Shown here in pieces: positions 20,601 through 29,363 of a stretch of DNA of 64,000 nucleotides. A program made the position numbers and the translations under genes. The notes under the pieces were generated by a model, which was not told the origin of the DNA, did not search any database, and saw only the letters and a program-made list of their open reading frames with translations. Position 1 is the first letter of the stretch. Each line of letters begins with the position of its first letter. The DNA lies in the NCBI GenBank assembly GCA_001939145.1, contig LSRX01000672.1:318174-382173 (forward strand). Reading direction: 5' to 3'. The stretch is from Symbiodinium microadriaticum (Eukaryota; Sar; Dinophyceae; Suessiales; Symbiodiniaceae).

Positions 20601-23600
20601 GGTTCCCTATGGTTGCATTTTCTTTCTTCCCCGAGGTGCCCGACATGCACAGGGCAGTGATCTGGCCTGGATGCTCCTGTCTCCGTATACCTGGGATCCA
20701 GAAGCGATACTTCCGCAAACTCCAGGTGGTCCGACTGGGAGACACTTTTGCTGTGTGCTTGACAATGGGCACCGTCCCTTTGTGCTTCAGCCGGACAGGG
20801 CTCCGTTCTTTCGTCAGGATATGCAGGCTTTCTTCGGCCTATATCAGGACCATCTGCTTGTGCAACCAGCCAACCCTCGGATTACTGATGTGGTCCTTAA
20901 TGGTTTTCATTGCAGAGGGGTCATTGGCCTTGCCATCTCTGACATTCTGCCTACCCGAGGCGCCCCCCCTGAAGTCGTTGTTGCCCTACTCGACTGCAGA
21001 CCTCTCCTACAAGGCTGGCAGGTCATCGTCGCTCCTGACGGTAAGGTCGACCACGCAGCTCTTACAGAGGACCTCGAGGTCTTCGCGCCAGCAGGCTTTC
21101 AGGCCCAGGTAGAAGGAGCTGAAATTTTCGATGGTTTCCTCAGAGTGCTTCCAGGTCAAGTGCTGCTCGCGCAGTTCGTTCCCTGTACCTCGAGCTCTGA
21201 ATCTGAGGAGGACTCTGGTGACCCAGATTCCGATGAGGATGACCTGCAGGGCCAGCCTGGACGACCCAAGGACAGAGACGATCCGGACGCAGCAGACCAG
21301 GATGAGTCTGAATCATCATGGACCCATGAGGCCTCAACGAGAGGTGAGTCAAGGAGCCGCTCTCCTCCACCTCACCGGCACTCTGGCAGGGGTACCTCCA
21401 CTTCGTTCGTTGTAGCCTGGTGTTTTTGGGTCGCCGGATTTCTGCAGCCAGCTTGGACTACTGTTATTCTTGTGCACATGCCTAGGACTGCAGTTTCCAT
21501 GCAGCTATCTGGCAATTGGCTTGATGGCCCTTTCCGTGAAGGTAGAGTTGACATGTGGAATGCACAATTTGCCGAAGAAGCTCTGAGCAGGGAGCATGTG
21601 CAGGACACCTCTGGCCTCCCTTCTCATGGTACTCCATGTATACGGGTAGGCGGTCCTCTCGCCATCGGCTCTGACGGCCGTCAAAGGCCACTTCCCACTC
21701 CCTGTCGAGGATCCCGCGCTCGACCAACTGCAACGCTCACTGGTGCTGAGTTTGAGGCTGATCAGACAGCCGAGGAGTTGTTGCATGGACTCCTTGCCTT
21801 TCCAGTTGGGCCGACCCTTCTGGAAGCGTGTGTGACTGAGGCCGGTTTCCAGGGTTTTTACGATGCCTGCACCCTCCTTGAGGTGTTAGTGGAGCACTTT
21901 GCCGATATGCCCTGTGAGTCTTCACAGGCAGCAATTGAATTGCCGACGGACCGGATCAGTATATCGTTGGAGACAGCCCTCCCCCTTTCACATCACCAGT
22001 GTCTGTGCAGGCAACTGACTGCCATCCTTTCTTTTCTTGTTCAGGGACCTCCTGTCCTGGATGATGATTGGTTGGACAATGATGTGTCGGGCATTTTACA
22101 TGATCCTCATGTTCCACAGCCCCTCCGTGCCCGCTTTGCTGCCATCCCTTTATGGTATCAGGCCTCACAAAGGCAAGTCGAGGCCAACAAGGTTCACATC
22201 TATACAGATGGCTCCGCTACCAATGCTCAAGATCAAGGAAAGGCTTCTTTGGTCTTAGCGCCTGCCTCGTGGGCTCTTGGGGTCTGGGTTGAGTGTGCAG
22301 AAGGTCTCCTGTACCACGGTGGGTCGGCATATCTTGCGGCTCCACCAGACACGGCCTTCCATGTAGGGGAGGTAGAAGACACCTCCGTTCAAGCAGAACT
22401 GCTAGCGCTCGTTTGGGCCCTGGCTTGGACGGTGCAGTTTGCACCTGCCCTGCAGGCTCCTGTGCATTTTCATTACGATGCCATCAGCGTTGGCAGGGGA
22501 GTTTTCGGTGAGCAACGACCCGTCGAGTGCCCGGTATCCCCGGGCTGTGCTTCTTTGGCGCAGTTTGCCTGTTACTTGCGCCAGCTTGCGTCGGGCAGAC
22601 TTCGGATAGAACACTCTCACGTCAAAGGTCATTCCGGGTGTCTTCAGAATGAATTGGTTGACCAACTCGCGAAACAGGTGCGTCGGTGCCCCGATCCCCT
22701 TGCGGACAGGTGCCTTCCAGCGTGGCCGGCGCAATTGGTTCGGCACCCTTTGGTGGCGTGGGTCTGGACATTGGCTTCACATACCCATGATCTGCCCTCC
22801 CTGTGGTCCTTTCACTCTGAGGCTGCCCGCCTACAACGACAAGGGCATCATCCCACTTCCTTCCCTCAATATGGCCAATGCATGGTTCATCATGATGAGG
22901 GTGTGGTTGAGTTCAACTTCACAGTGATTTCCTATAATGCTTTGACGATCAAGGATCATGATCGCCAACAGCCGCAGCCAGAGGCTGCTGAGGTTGGTCT
23001 ACGAATGACAGGCCGCCGGGCAATCCTGATCAAGGAGTTGAACCGTCATGCTCCCTTGTTGGTCGGGCTCCAAGAAACAAGGCTTCAAGAATCAGCTGTG
23101 CTGCCTGATGCACAGTACTGGATGTTGCAAGCTGGTGCCACCCCCCAAGGTGTTGGAGGATGTGCACTCTGGATTTCCAAGGATCGGCCATATGCCAGGC
23201 ACCAGGGTCGAGACCTTTACTTTCAGGCACAGCACGCAACGGTTGTTGGCTTTTCCTACCGACATCTGAATGTCTGTCTGGTTGCTCCCTTCCTTCGGCT
23301 TTATGTCGTGGTTGCGCATGCACCGTCCATGGTGAACCACACGGAAGCAGAGGTCCGCGCCTTTTGGCGCGACCGACTTCAGGATCTGAAGCGGAGACCA
23401 GAAGGGATGGACTACATGATTTTGGCAGATGCCAATGCTCGGATTGGAGAGGTTGTTACTTCCGCTGTCGGCCCTTTTCAAGCTGAACAGGAAAATCGCG
23501 CAGGAGCCATCCTGCATGATTTTGTTTTGGCTGCAGAGGGCTTCGTGCCTGCGACGTTTTCGGATCATCAACGTGGCCCAGGGACCACGTGGTGCTCGCC

Positions 23601-26600
23601 GACTGGCCAGCTCCGCCGGATCGATTATATCATCCTCCCTGCCGCGTGGCATGGGCTGGGTATCACGACCTGCACCCTGGTAGGCTTTGAGGCCCTTCAG
23701 AGGCGTGAAGATCACACGCCTGTGGCTGCGACTGTTCGTTTCGGCAGGCGAATCTGCCAAGGTGCCTACAGACAAAGATTCCAAGCTGCCTCTAGGCCGC
23801 AACCTGCGATTGATCCGAGTCAGAGACAGCGTCAGCTTGATACTCTGACCGCCATCAACACTGCGCCGTGGTGGATGGATGTGGATGGTCAATATCATTG
23901 GTTTGTGAGTGGCTGGCAGTCGGCCGGTCAGGTGCTTTCGGACAGAGCGAGCAAACCCCCGACTCAGCCGTATTTGCAAGAAGCCACACTCGCAGATGTC
24001 GAGAACTGTCGTGCCTTGCGCACCTACCTGCGGGCGGAAGCGCAGGAACGGGACAGGCGCTTGCAGGTCATTGCCTTTGCGGCTCTCCTCTTGGCTGCTC
24101 GTGGCCAGGTCTTTAATGAATCGGCTCAGAACACCATTGGCGTTTGGTTGTGGGAGCTTGACCATAGTGAAGCCAGAGCTCTGGCCCTGCTGCGCCACTT
24201 TGTGGCCAAGGTTCGCCAGGCAGTCAAGCAGGACCGGAAAGTTTATCTCCAGGGCCTCATCAGTGAAGTCGGCCAACAGGAGATTCGCGACCCTAAGGCT
24301 CTCTACAGGGCAGTGCGAAAGGCGTTTCCGACAGCTCGTTCAGCCAGAAGGAGCACCTTCGTCCCCCTACCAGCTGTGACCATGGAGTCCGGAGAACTCG
24401 CAGTGACCACGCAGCAAAAGGCAGAAGAGTGGCGGCGACACTTCGGTGATCAAGAGGCTGGCTTGGCCTGTGATGAGCAAGCCTACCTGGAAGCCTTTTC
24501 TGCTCGTAAACGCCCAGACAAGGTATGTTTTGACATTGGGGTTGTCCCCAGCCTTGCCGAAATCGAGCAGATTATCACTGGCTTGAATAAATCCAAGGCG
24601 CCGGGACCAGATGGGATCACGAGTGACCTTCTACGTCTGGCTCCGACCTTGTCAGCCAGACAGCTCTATCCAGTGTATATCAAGTCTTCGCTTTCCCTCT
24701 CAGAGCCTCTTGCATTCCGTGGAGGTATGTTGCACTGCTTGGCAAAAAAGGCCGGCGCGGCTTTGCAATGCAAGCAGTTCAGATCGATCTTACTGGCCTC
24801 GACTCCTGGCAAGATCCAGCACAAGGTGCTACGGAACAGAATGGTTCCTCTTTTGGAGCAGCATGGACATCCGACGCAGGCAGGTACGGTGGCAGGAGTG
24901 GGCATTGAAGCAATTTCCCTGCTCACTCGGACATTTCAGGCTCGTCGGTCTAGTGGGAAGCTGATGTGGTCGTTGGTTTTCTATGACTTGCAAGCTGCCT
25001 TCTACAGAGTAGTACGTGAGACTCTGTTCAGGTCGGACGGCACTGACTTGGAGGTCCTTCAGCTGCTAAGGCAACTTGGGCTGCCGCCGTGCGCGGCGGA
25101 AGAATTGGTTTCGCAACTTCATAAGATCGCCATACTGCCCAGTTACGGGGCCAGTGACCACCTCCTTGAGGCAATTGCTGATTTACTACACGCCACTTGG
25201 TTCACCATCACCGCGAGTGACATTATCACCCTCACACGGAAAGGCACTCGGCCTGGTGATCCAGCTGCTGATGTGGTGTTCTCGCTGGTGTTCGCGGCTT
25301 TTGTCAAGGAGGTCGAGTGCCAGCTTAGAAGCGAACAGCTTGCCCCGGAGGTAGTCCGCCCATGTTCGGCACACCCCTGGGCGCAATCAAGCTCAGGCTG
25401 CTCCATAGGACTTCCTTCCTGGGCTGATGACTTTGTATCTCCCATTGAGGCCCCGGGTCCTGCTGAACTGGCCACTACTTCTTGTCGTACCATCCAGATT
25501 GTTCTTATGCGAGCCTCCTCTGTTGGGATGAGGTTGACTTTTGCTCCTGACAAGACAGCTGTCTTGCTTCCCCCAGGCGTTGATTGGACTCAACATGGGG
25601 CCCTGGATGATCCAATCTTAGGTAAGGGTTTTCGGGTTCAAGATTGTGTTTGCAAGGAAGCCCACTTTGTTCCTATTGTGGAAGCTTACAAGCACCTTGG
25701 ACACATCTTGACCTCGTCGACCACACCGCAACCCGATATCCAACTCAGACGGTCTCGGGCACAAGGCGTGATTCGGCCTCTCAAGGCTCGCCTCTTTGGC
25801 AATCGCGGTATCCCTCTCGACATCAGGCGTCTTCTTTTGCGGTCGCTGGCCGTGTCAAGATTTGTGCACTCCAGTGCAGCTCTCATAGTCCCTGCTGCGA
25901 TTCATGAAAAACTCTGGGATCGTGCATACTTGGAGATTTGGCGCCCGTTGCTGCCCAGAACTGCTGCTGACTCCCAGCCGCATTCTGTCATGGTGTTGCA
26001 TACCGCTCGTGCAGCTTCTCCTCCGCTTATGTTGGCTCATGCACGGGCCAATTTCCTCAAGCAGCTTACTGTCCGTGGCCCAGCAGTTCTTAGAGGTTCT
26101 CTATTCGAGCATTGGATCTCCAGGCCAAGGGATTCCTGGTTCTTGCAAGTGGACAGAGATGTCACTCTGGTGCTGCAGTATTTGCCTAGCATTGCTCCTT
26201 TGTTTGCTGCTCAGGATCGCATTGCTGTGCTTCTTGATGCGTTGCTTGAGGACCCAGCCTGGTGGCTTCGGCAGGTCAAGAAGGCATGCAAGGTCTTTCT
26301 TAGTGATGCTGCGAAGTGGTCTGACACGAGGCCGACGCTCCCTCAGCAGGTTGAGCCGGATCCTGCCGACCTGCCGTATGCTTGCCCCCATTGCACCTCC
26401 CGGTTTAGGTTAAGGAAACATCTGGGTGCACACATGGCCAAGGTGCATTGCGTTTGGAGCCCGGCTAGGCACTACACGATTGGCCCTTTTTGTCAGGCAT
26501 GCCATCGTTGGTTTGGCACGGCATCGCAAGTCTACTCACACCTCAAGCGCAGTGATCACTGCCTCTGGAGGGCCTGTCACCTGCACCCGCCGCTGGACAC

Positions 26601-26916
26601 GGCGGCCATTCAGTGCGTAGAGGGTGATGACAAGGCCAAAGCCAGGCGAGTAGCTCAAGGACATTGGACCAGCTTTCGTGCAGTGCAGCCGAAGTTGGTG
26701 TACTTTGGTCCGAAGATGCCTACTGCGGAAGAACGCCTTCAGTCCTCAGATTTTCATGATGAAGATTTCACAGTGGAAGACCTCCGTCTAGCCTTTTTTC
26801 CGAGGCCACAGGACGTAGACTGGATTTCACAGTTTATTGAAGCGCGCTCGTCTGAGGGTCCCAGGCAATCGTCCTGTTCCTTCTGGAGGACTAGAGCGCT
26901 ACATGTCTCACTCTGA
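17689..26916 (+). CDS. LINE ORF2: RNase H, EEP endonuclease, reverse transcriptase, zinc fingers
   Basis: About 3075 residues if read from the first ATG after ORF1. The true start is uncertain: later in-frame ATGs include 18820, and coding texture is clear only from about 18.7 kb, while 17.8-18.2 kb is also open in another frame. Order of parts: hydrophobic N-terminal region (about 110-270); a duplicated module of about 330 residues (about 435-765 and 842-1166); an acidic Ser/Asp/Glu then SR-like linker (about 1168-1240) ending in a hydrophobic segment; RNase H (D1507, E1570, D1597, D1658); EEP endonuclease (N1750, E1796, D1914, N1916, D1979, D2008, H2009); reverse transcriptase (FYDLQ with D2433, WADD with D2580/D2581); two C2H2 fingers (C2899 onward). 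All expected catalytic residues are present and no stop interrupts 9.2 kb. The protein should nick target DNA and copy element RNA in place. RNase H before the endonuclease is unusual. It ends in TGA at 26914-26916. Confidence 0.92.
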   Translation: MLWQGETAVCLLDCPFPLRTWGRMATTFMFSRQQLQCRMTGLFQLVGGTCTGDSERAYVQRAVHRETFPGASDFIKVDLPPPFFRSPSSSASCVGMHSGLCHVPAQGCIARQARLQGTMHRLGCLLQFAASVLASSVAYALGVYALFFPRGRASAVAVYRAAKGEYPSIVRVALRDIDRRVAGHCFSSRVAWQCIEATVGGWLHNVLFSGCLGLCVLDWHCSQFLTLRAFEQGCVGCILSLHLVLLVALICFARRGLDRVPGGTVRFKCARWHVSDRICSVFARYQVSQKGLTPYLDSAEQSGIQTGSCYSIGRGALIDSNWKFAWAALLIRVLSVPAHCHLPCWAVGCFILQPYASGVQAVIVNPSWEDLFPDDLPMLPPVRKCRFEVAVSAASVAAEPHIEEVPDPDSFSLAHLECPHHHMLQTFAEASKWLGVIVLSPGYVTKYFGVALPQPASKQQLVEALQKLPASIMPGDLEFVEVHPQRHRGCASFVAYHPVVDSMRPVNKAVILDLSCIGGRYHAAYLSSRILYEDLLDLVSPHTCELDSPVQIWIGEMPVPAHPGQVLELQHGLALTFLPGVQGPHRTPRLADIIAETSGWDLLAHLPVTSQEVAVLVQHEESLFTVYRSGHGCRSFQQVIERVVKPYGGQLELHATTSFRHIDFWGTPCVALVYALVHPCPSSSASASTGHSCARRPFVFCDRRMFGGTVTVLDLRLEDCFTADLLRQAGVALPPGYDVEVQGCPSYGGRLGFGSGSSLILCPDYTLGLRSPSPQVYKEAQTTVGTAHIRSVLQNPALPTLEAAEELVEEEVRFGDAFRQVPGVLNQEPTDDEQEEDVTIRAKVLVLSLEGLPEELDLRLPAPCSLPQFLDVADEHRDPERSRLLPQLVPAMPQPTQFWSTIIALPNWADQEPVAVLNLLRLDRRIFLAPLPFVINKATLCRVAEVLQPDTVDVYAFGSYLPLPDDHDFDLVPYGCIFFLPRGARHAQGSDLAWMLLSPYTWDPEAILPQTPGGPTGRHFCCVLDNGHRPFVLQPDRAPFFRQDMQAFFGLYQDHLLVQPANPRITDVVLNGFHCRGVIGLAISDILPTRGAPPEVVVALLDCRPLLQGWQVIVAPDGKVDHAALTEDLEVFAPAGFQAQVEGAEIFDGFLRVLPGQVLLAQFVPCTSSSESEEDSGDPDSDEDDLQGQPGRPKDRDDPDAADQDESESSWTHEASTRGESRSRSPPPHRHSGRGTSTSFVVAWCFWVAGFLQPAWTTVILVHMPRTAVSMQLSGNWLDGPFREGRVDMWNAQFAEEALSREHVQDTSGLPSHGTPCIRVGGPLAIGSDGRQRPLPTPCRGSRARPTATLTGAEFEADQTAEELLHGLLAFPVGPTLLEACVTEAGFQGFYDACTLLEVLVEHFADMPCESSQAAIELPTDRISISLETALPLSHHQCLCRQLTAILSFLVQGPPVLDDDWLDNDVSGILHDPHVPQPLRARFAAIPLWYQASQRQVEANKVHIYTDGSATNAQDQGKASLVLAPASWALGVWVECAEGLLYHGGSAYLAAPPDTAFHVGEVEDTSVQAELLALVWALAWTVQFAPALQAPVHFHYDAISVGRGVFGEQRPVECPVSPGCASLAQFACYLRQLASGRLRIEHSHVKGHSGCLQNELVDQLAKQVRRCPDPLADRCLPAWPAQLVRHPLVAWVWTLASHTHDLPSLWSFHSEAARLQRQGHHPTSFPQYGQCMVHHDEGVVEFNFTVISYNALTIKDHDRQQPQPEAAEVGLRMTGRRAILIKELNRHAPLLVGLQETRLQESAVLPDAQYWMLQAGATPQGVGGCALWISKDRPYARHQGRDLYFQAQHATVVGFSYRHLNVCLVAPFLRLYVVVAHAPSMVNHTEAEVRAFWRDRLQDLKRRPEGMDYMILADANARIGEVVTSAVGPFQAEQENRAGAILHDFVLAAEGFVPATFSDHQRGPGTTWCSPTGQLRRIDYIILPAAWHGLGITTCTLVGFEALQRREDHTPVAATVRFGRRICQGAYRQRFQAASRPQPAIDPSQRQRQLDTLTAINTAPWWMDVDGQYHWFVSGWQSAGQVLSDRASKPPTQPYLQEATLADVENCRALRTYLRAEAQERDRRLQVIAFAALLLAARGQVFNESAQNTIGVWLWELDHSEARALALLRHFVAKVRQAVKQDRKVYLQGLISEVGQQEIRDPKALYRAVRKAFPTARSARRSTFVPLPAVTMESGELAVTTQQKAEEWRRHFGDQEAGLACDEQAYLEAFSARKRPDKVCFDIGVVPSLAEIEQIITGLNKSKAPGPDGITSDLLRLAPTLSARQLYPVYIKSSLSLSEPLAFRGGMLHCLAKKAGAALQCKQFRSILLASTPGKIQHKVLRNRMVPLLEQHGHPTQAGTVAGVGIEAISLLTRTFQARRSSGKLMWSLVFYDLQAAFYRVVRETLFRSDGTDLEVLQLLRQLGLPPCAAEELVSQLHKIAILPSYGASDHLLEAIADLLHATWFTITASDIITLTRKGTRPGDPAADVVFSLVFAAFVKEVECQLRSEQLAPEVVRPCSAHPWAQSSSGCSIGLPSWADDFVSPIEAPGPAELATTSCRTIQIVLMRASSVGMRLTFAPDKTAVLLPPGVDWTQHGALDDPILGKGFRVQDCVCKEAHFVPIVEAYKHLGHILTSSTTPQPDIQLRRSRAQGVIRPLKARLFGNRGIPLDIRRLLLRSLAVSRFVHSSAALIVPAAIHEKLWDRAYLEIWRPLLPRTAADSQPHSVMVLHTARAASPPLMLAHARANFLKQLTVRGPAVLRGSLFEHWISRPRDSWFLQVDRDVTLVLQYLPSIAPLFAAQDRIAVLLDALLEDPAWWLRQVKKACKVFLSDAAKWSDTRPTLPQQVEPDPADLPYACPHCTSRFRLRKHLGAHMAKVHCVWSPARHYTIGPFCQACHRWFGTASQVYSHLKRSDHCLWRACHLHPPLDTAAIQCVEGDDKAKARRVAQGHWTSFRAVQPKLVYFGPKMPTAEERLQSSDFHDEDFTVEDLRLAFFPRPQDVDWISQFIEARSSEGPRQSSCSFWRTRALHVSL
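18991..19985 (+). other. ORF2 duplicated module, unit 1
   Basis: About residues 435-765 of ORF2. Landmarks are VIVLS at the start, then LDLS...RY, then a FLPG turn, then LA...WD...LP, then a segment with FQQ and D..G..C, then PPGYDVEVQG. The same landmarks occur in the same order in unit 2 with similar spacing. The function is unknown, and I do not recognise a named domain. Confidence 0.6.
20212..21189 (+). other. ORF2 duplicated module, unit 2
   Basis: About residues 842-1166. Landmarks parallel unit 1: VLVLS, LRLDRRIF, FLPRG, LAW...TWD...LP, FRQ with D...G..C, then APAGFQAQVEG and LPG. The match is weak in identity but consistent in order, hydrophobic pattern and length (about 326 against about 331 residues). 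An acidic linker (EPTDDEQEED) separates the two units. Confidence 0.6.
22189..22690 (+). other. ORF2 RNase H domain
   Basis: Motifs in order are IYTDGSATN (D1507), VQAELLALVWAL (E1570), FHYDAISVG (D1597) and HVKGHSG...NELVDQLAK (D1658). This is the full DEDD set of type 1 RNase H plus the histidine loop. In a LINE it would remove the RNA strand of the cDNA hybrid. It lies about 250 residues upstream of the endonuclease. Confidence 0.93.
22912..23740 (+). other. ORF2 EEP (APE-like) endonuclease domain
   Basis: Motifs are VISYNAL (N1750), GLQETRLQ (E1796), VVVAHAPS, LADANARIG (D1914, N1916), RRIDYIILP (D1979) and EDHTPVAA (D2008, H2009). This is the standard exonuclease-endonuclease-phosphatase signature of LINE nickases. 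All residues expected for metal binding and catalysis are present. Confidence 0.95.
24560..25560 (+). other. ORF2 reverse transcriptase domain
   Basis: Motifs are NKSKAPGPDG (palm entry), FRSILLAST, VFYDLQAAFYRV (motif A aspartate D2433), GTRPGDPAADVVFS (motif B, with a GDP-A-D form in place of the common QG-PLS) and SWADDFVS (motif C, D2580/D2581, WADD in place of YADD). The catalytic triad is complete. The motif B and C variants fit my general recollection of dinoflagellate LINE RTs, which I cannot check here. Confidence 0.94.
26383..26570 (+). other. ORF2 C-terminal pair of C2H2 zinc fingers
   Basis: Finger 1 is C-X2-C-X12-H-X4-H from C2899 (CPHC ... HMAKVH). Finger 2 is C-X2-C-X12-H-X5-H (CQAC ... 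HLKRSDH). Zinc fingers at ORF termini are known in several LINE clades, where they bind nucleic acid. Here they could contribute to target choice or RNA binding. Confidence 0.9.
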
Positions 26917-26974
26917 ATTCGCAATTTTGGGACGCGTTGCTCTGCAACTCGACGGTCCGCATCCAATCCAATCC

Positions 26975-27065
26975 AACCCTAAACCCTAAACCCCAACCCC
27001 TAAATCCTATAAACCCTAAAACCCTAAGCCCCTTAGCCCCAAACCCTTAACCCTAAACCCACGAA
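26975..27065 (-). repeat. CCCTAAA array abutting the LINE 3' end
   Basis: It begins about 60 bp after the ORF2 stop, directly after ATCCAATCCAATCCAA, and continues as CCCTAAA, CCCCAA and CCCTAAG variants. It has the same orientation as the short CCCTAAA tract at the left boundary (about 16079-16103). Confidence 0.85.
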
Positions 27066-27168
27066 AGCCCGACCTCAGGTTGGCCGGAGCCGACACTGAG
27101 ACAGCAGTTCCTGTTTGCGAGCCCGGTTTCTGGAAGACAATCAAGACCTACCCTGCACCCTTAAATCC

Positions 27169-27226
27169 ATAAATAAATAAATAAATAAATATAACTATAA
27201 GTATATATATATATATATATATATAT
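27169..27226. repeat. (AAAT)n and (TA)n microsatellites
   Basis: Five to six AAAT units, a short spacer, and then a pure TA run. Confidence 0.92.
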
Positions 27227-28796
27227 GGTCTCGAACACTTGTAGTAGGTATTTAGGGTCTAGCAGAGGGTCGCTGGGTGGCTTAGGAACAGAAGGGGGGG
27301 GGAGTTTGTTTTTTTTTCAAGTTCAGCTTGCGGCCCGATTCCAAGGTTTGGGGTTTAGGGGATTTGGGTTTAGGGTTTAGGGTTTAAGGTGATTTGGGTT
27401 TAGGGTTTAGTGACCCCTGCAGCTGCAGTTTCATTGGAAGTGAGGCTACATGGACTCGACGCAGGGCCATGCCTACATCCGGAGCTGTGCCAGCAATTGC
27501 CCTGGCGGCCGGAACTACGCAACTGAACAGTGCTCTTGTGCCTTGGAAGATTTAGTAAGCCCTAAACCCTGAACCCTAAACCCCTAATCCCTAAACCTCT
27601 GAACCCTAAACCCCTAAACCCTAAACCCTGAACTGTAAACCTTGCTCCGATTTGGAGACTACAGACTAACATAGGCATGAATGTTTGGAATAGGGTTTCT
27701 GTAAACAGAAAGGTTATTACAGGCTTTCTCTGGATACAGGTCCCTGGCAACATCTTATAGGTATGACGGGGTTGTGGTGTTGGTGTATATTATCTGCAAC
27801 AAGATTGAATTCAAAAAGGGACAACAACAGGTGGATAACCTTGCTAATTATTCAGGCTTCCATGTTAGTTTTAGGGGCTCGGGTTTGCAACTTTGGGGTA
27901 ATGTTTACTTCTGACCCAAGAGAGCACCCCAACACATGCCAGTATGCATGAAGCTGCAACCCAAGTAATTGGGCATAGACTGTAGGGGTATGTAGGGTTT
28001 AAGGGCAAGAAACTCGGAGAAGACCGTTTGCATCCCATAAAATCCCTTATAAAGCTCTTAGAACGCATTACAAGGATGTCGGAATATTTCCCAACACTGT
28101 TCCTCATGGTTCTGTGCTATAGTTCTACTATAATTAATATACCTCCTAAAACTTGTTCTAATGATGCAGTCTATTACTGGTACTTCGAAGATATCAAGTT
28201 CACCACCGGCCACCGCAAGAAGAGCCAGGATAACAATCATTTTACACTTATAAACATGGTGAGAGCACTAGTAAACAACTTCTGGCAATAGTGGGTGACC
28301 AAAAAATTGATCATAGTAGTAACTGGAATACTCTCCCCACTTGCAATCATGCTTCTGACCCTTGCGCATGTTGTTTCACATGCACGGCTTGGGATGTCGT
28401 AAGGTCTTGGCCCGCTCTGCTGTTAGGCCTTGCAAAGAATTTCGGGTGACAGCGGATAGCTGCACATTAGAAGACACGCGCAGGACGCCCGCCCGCACGC
28501 ACGCACACACTCGTTCACGCAGTGAGCCGCCGACAACGTCTACCCCTGCAGCCTAAGACTCTACAGACTCTACAGCTGCAGCCTTGCGGTCCTCAACAAT
28601 AAACCCTACACGAAGCACAGACTTCAATCAAGAGCTGTCAGTCTGACGCTGTGTGGCAGCGACCAGGTGCTTGCATCGCCAGCTTGCAGCCTGGCTCAAG
28701 GATTAATGTAGGCCGCTGTTTAACAAACTCGTTGCTTTACGGGCCCTAATGCGAGGATCCGAATTCTTATTAAGCGGGAAGGGTCAATGAATCAGA
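27227..28796. other. No gene seen
   Basis: TTTAGGG tracts lie near 27350-27410 and CCCTAAA tracts near 27560-27640. An AT-richer stretch at 27.75-28.3 kb has a short open frame that starts on TTG and has no motif. I see nothing I can name. Confidence 0.5.
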
Positions 28797-29060
28797 ATGT
28801 CTACATTCGATGTTACAACACTGGAGCCAGCCAGTCAAGGATGGAGTCAACCAGGGACCACACGATGGCAGCTACCACCACGCCTTCGCAAGTGGACAGC
28901 GGTGAACAACGGACCATTCGAATCAAGCCTGGGTCTCAGCATGCGGGAAGACATGCCTTTGTCTCGAGAATGGCGGCCTGTGCCATGCTGTCGTCAGTTG
29001 CCCACGCTCTTGTTAGGAATCTGTGCGATATCCAGAAATTGTTTTGGAGGTTTAACCTAG
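28797..29060 (+). CDS. Possible exon or small ORF, unrecognised
   Basis: An ATG-started frame of 87 residues (begins MSTFDVTTLEPASQGW). The composition is ordinary for protein, with no microsatellite contribution, unlike the overlapping 145-residue frame that runs into an ACG repeat. It contains two Cys-rich spots but no motif that I know. No neighbour supports it. It could be a coding exon of a split gene or a chance frame, and the case is weak. Confidence 0.25.
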   Translation: MSTFDVTTLEPASQGWSQPGTTRWQLPPRLRKWTAVNNGPFESSLGLSMREDMPLSREWRPVPCCRQLPTLLLGICAISRNCFGGLT

Positions 29061-29308
29061 TACGTAGCGGGCTCCTTCTGGGTACGATTGCGCCTACTAC
29101 TGCGACGACATCAACGAATGCGGCTAAGACTACGACGACGACCACTACTACCGCGCCAGTAGAGCGACAGAGACGACGATGCAAACTAGTATTTACCAGT
29201 ACATTTTACCAGTACGAGTACTAAGACTACTGTAAAACAATTCTGCGCACACTGCCAGTACTGCTCGTACTCGTATTGCTACCACATACTAAAGTTACTC
29301 GCAGCAGT

Positions 29309-29318
29309 CGTCGTCGTC

Positions 29319-29356
<38 letters not shown>

Positions 29357-29363
29357 CGTAGTC

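Larger units (their letters stand above)
16103..26976 (+). mobile_element. Giant two-ORF non-LTR retrotransposon (LINE)
   Basis: This is the main object in the window. Two long frames on the + strand encode a coiled-coil ORF1 and an ORF2 with RNase H, EEP endonuclease, reverse transcriptase and C2H2 fingers. There are no long terminal repeats, and the endonuclease class is that of LINEs, so it should move by target-primed reverse transcription. The outer limits are estimates: CCCTAAA-type repeats lie on the left up to about 16102 and resume about 60 bp after the ORF2 stop, after ATCCAATCCAATCC. No poly(A) tail or clear target-site duplication is visible. Both ORFs are free of internal stops, which suggests recent insertion or continuing selection. 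The sequence is notably free of telomere-like tracts and microsatellites, unlike everything around it. Confidence 0.9.

Noticed and set aside
23092-24276. A 394-residue minus-strand frame inside the LINE
   Set aside because: It lies antisense to the endonuclease and linker of ORF2, where catalytic motifs are clear on the + strand. It has no motif of its own.
28028-28291. An 87-residue + strand frame in AT-richer DNA
   Set aside because: Starts on TTG; composition is like AT-rich noncoding DNA, and a minus-strand frame overlaps it.
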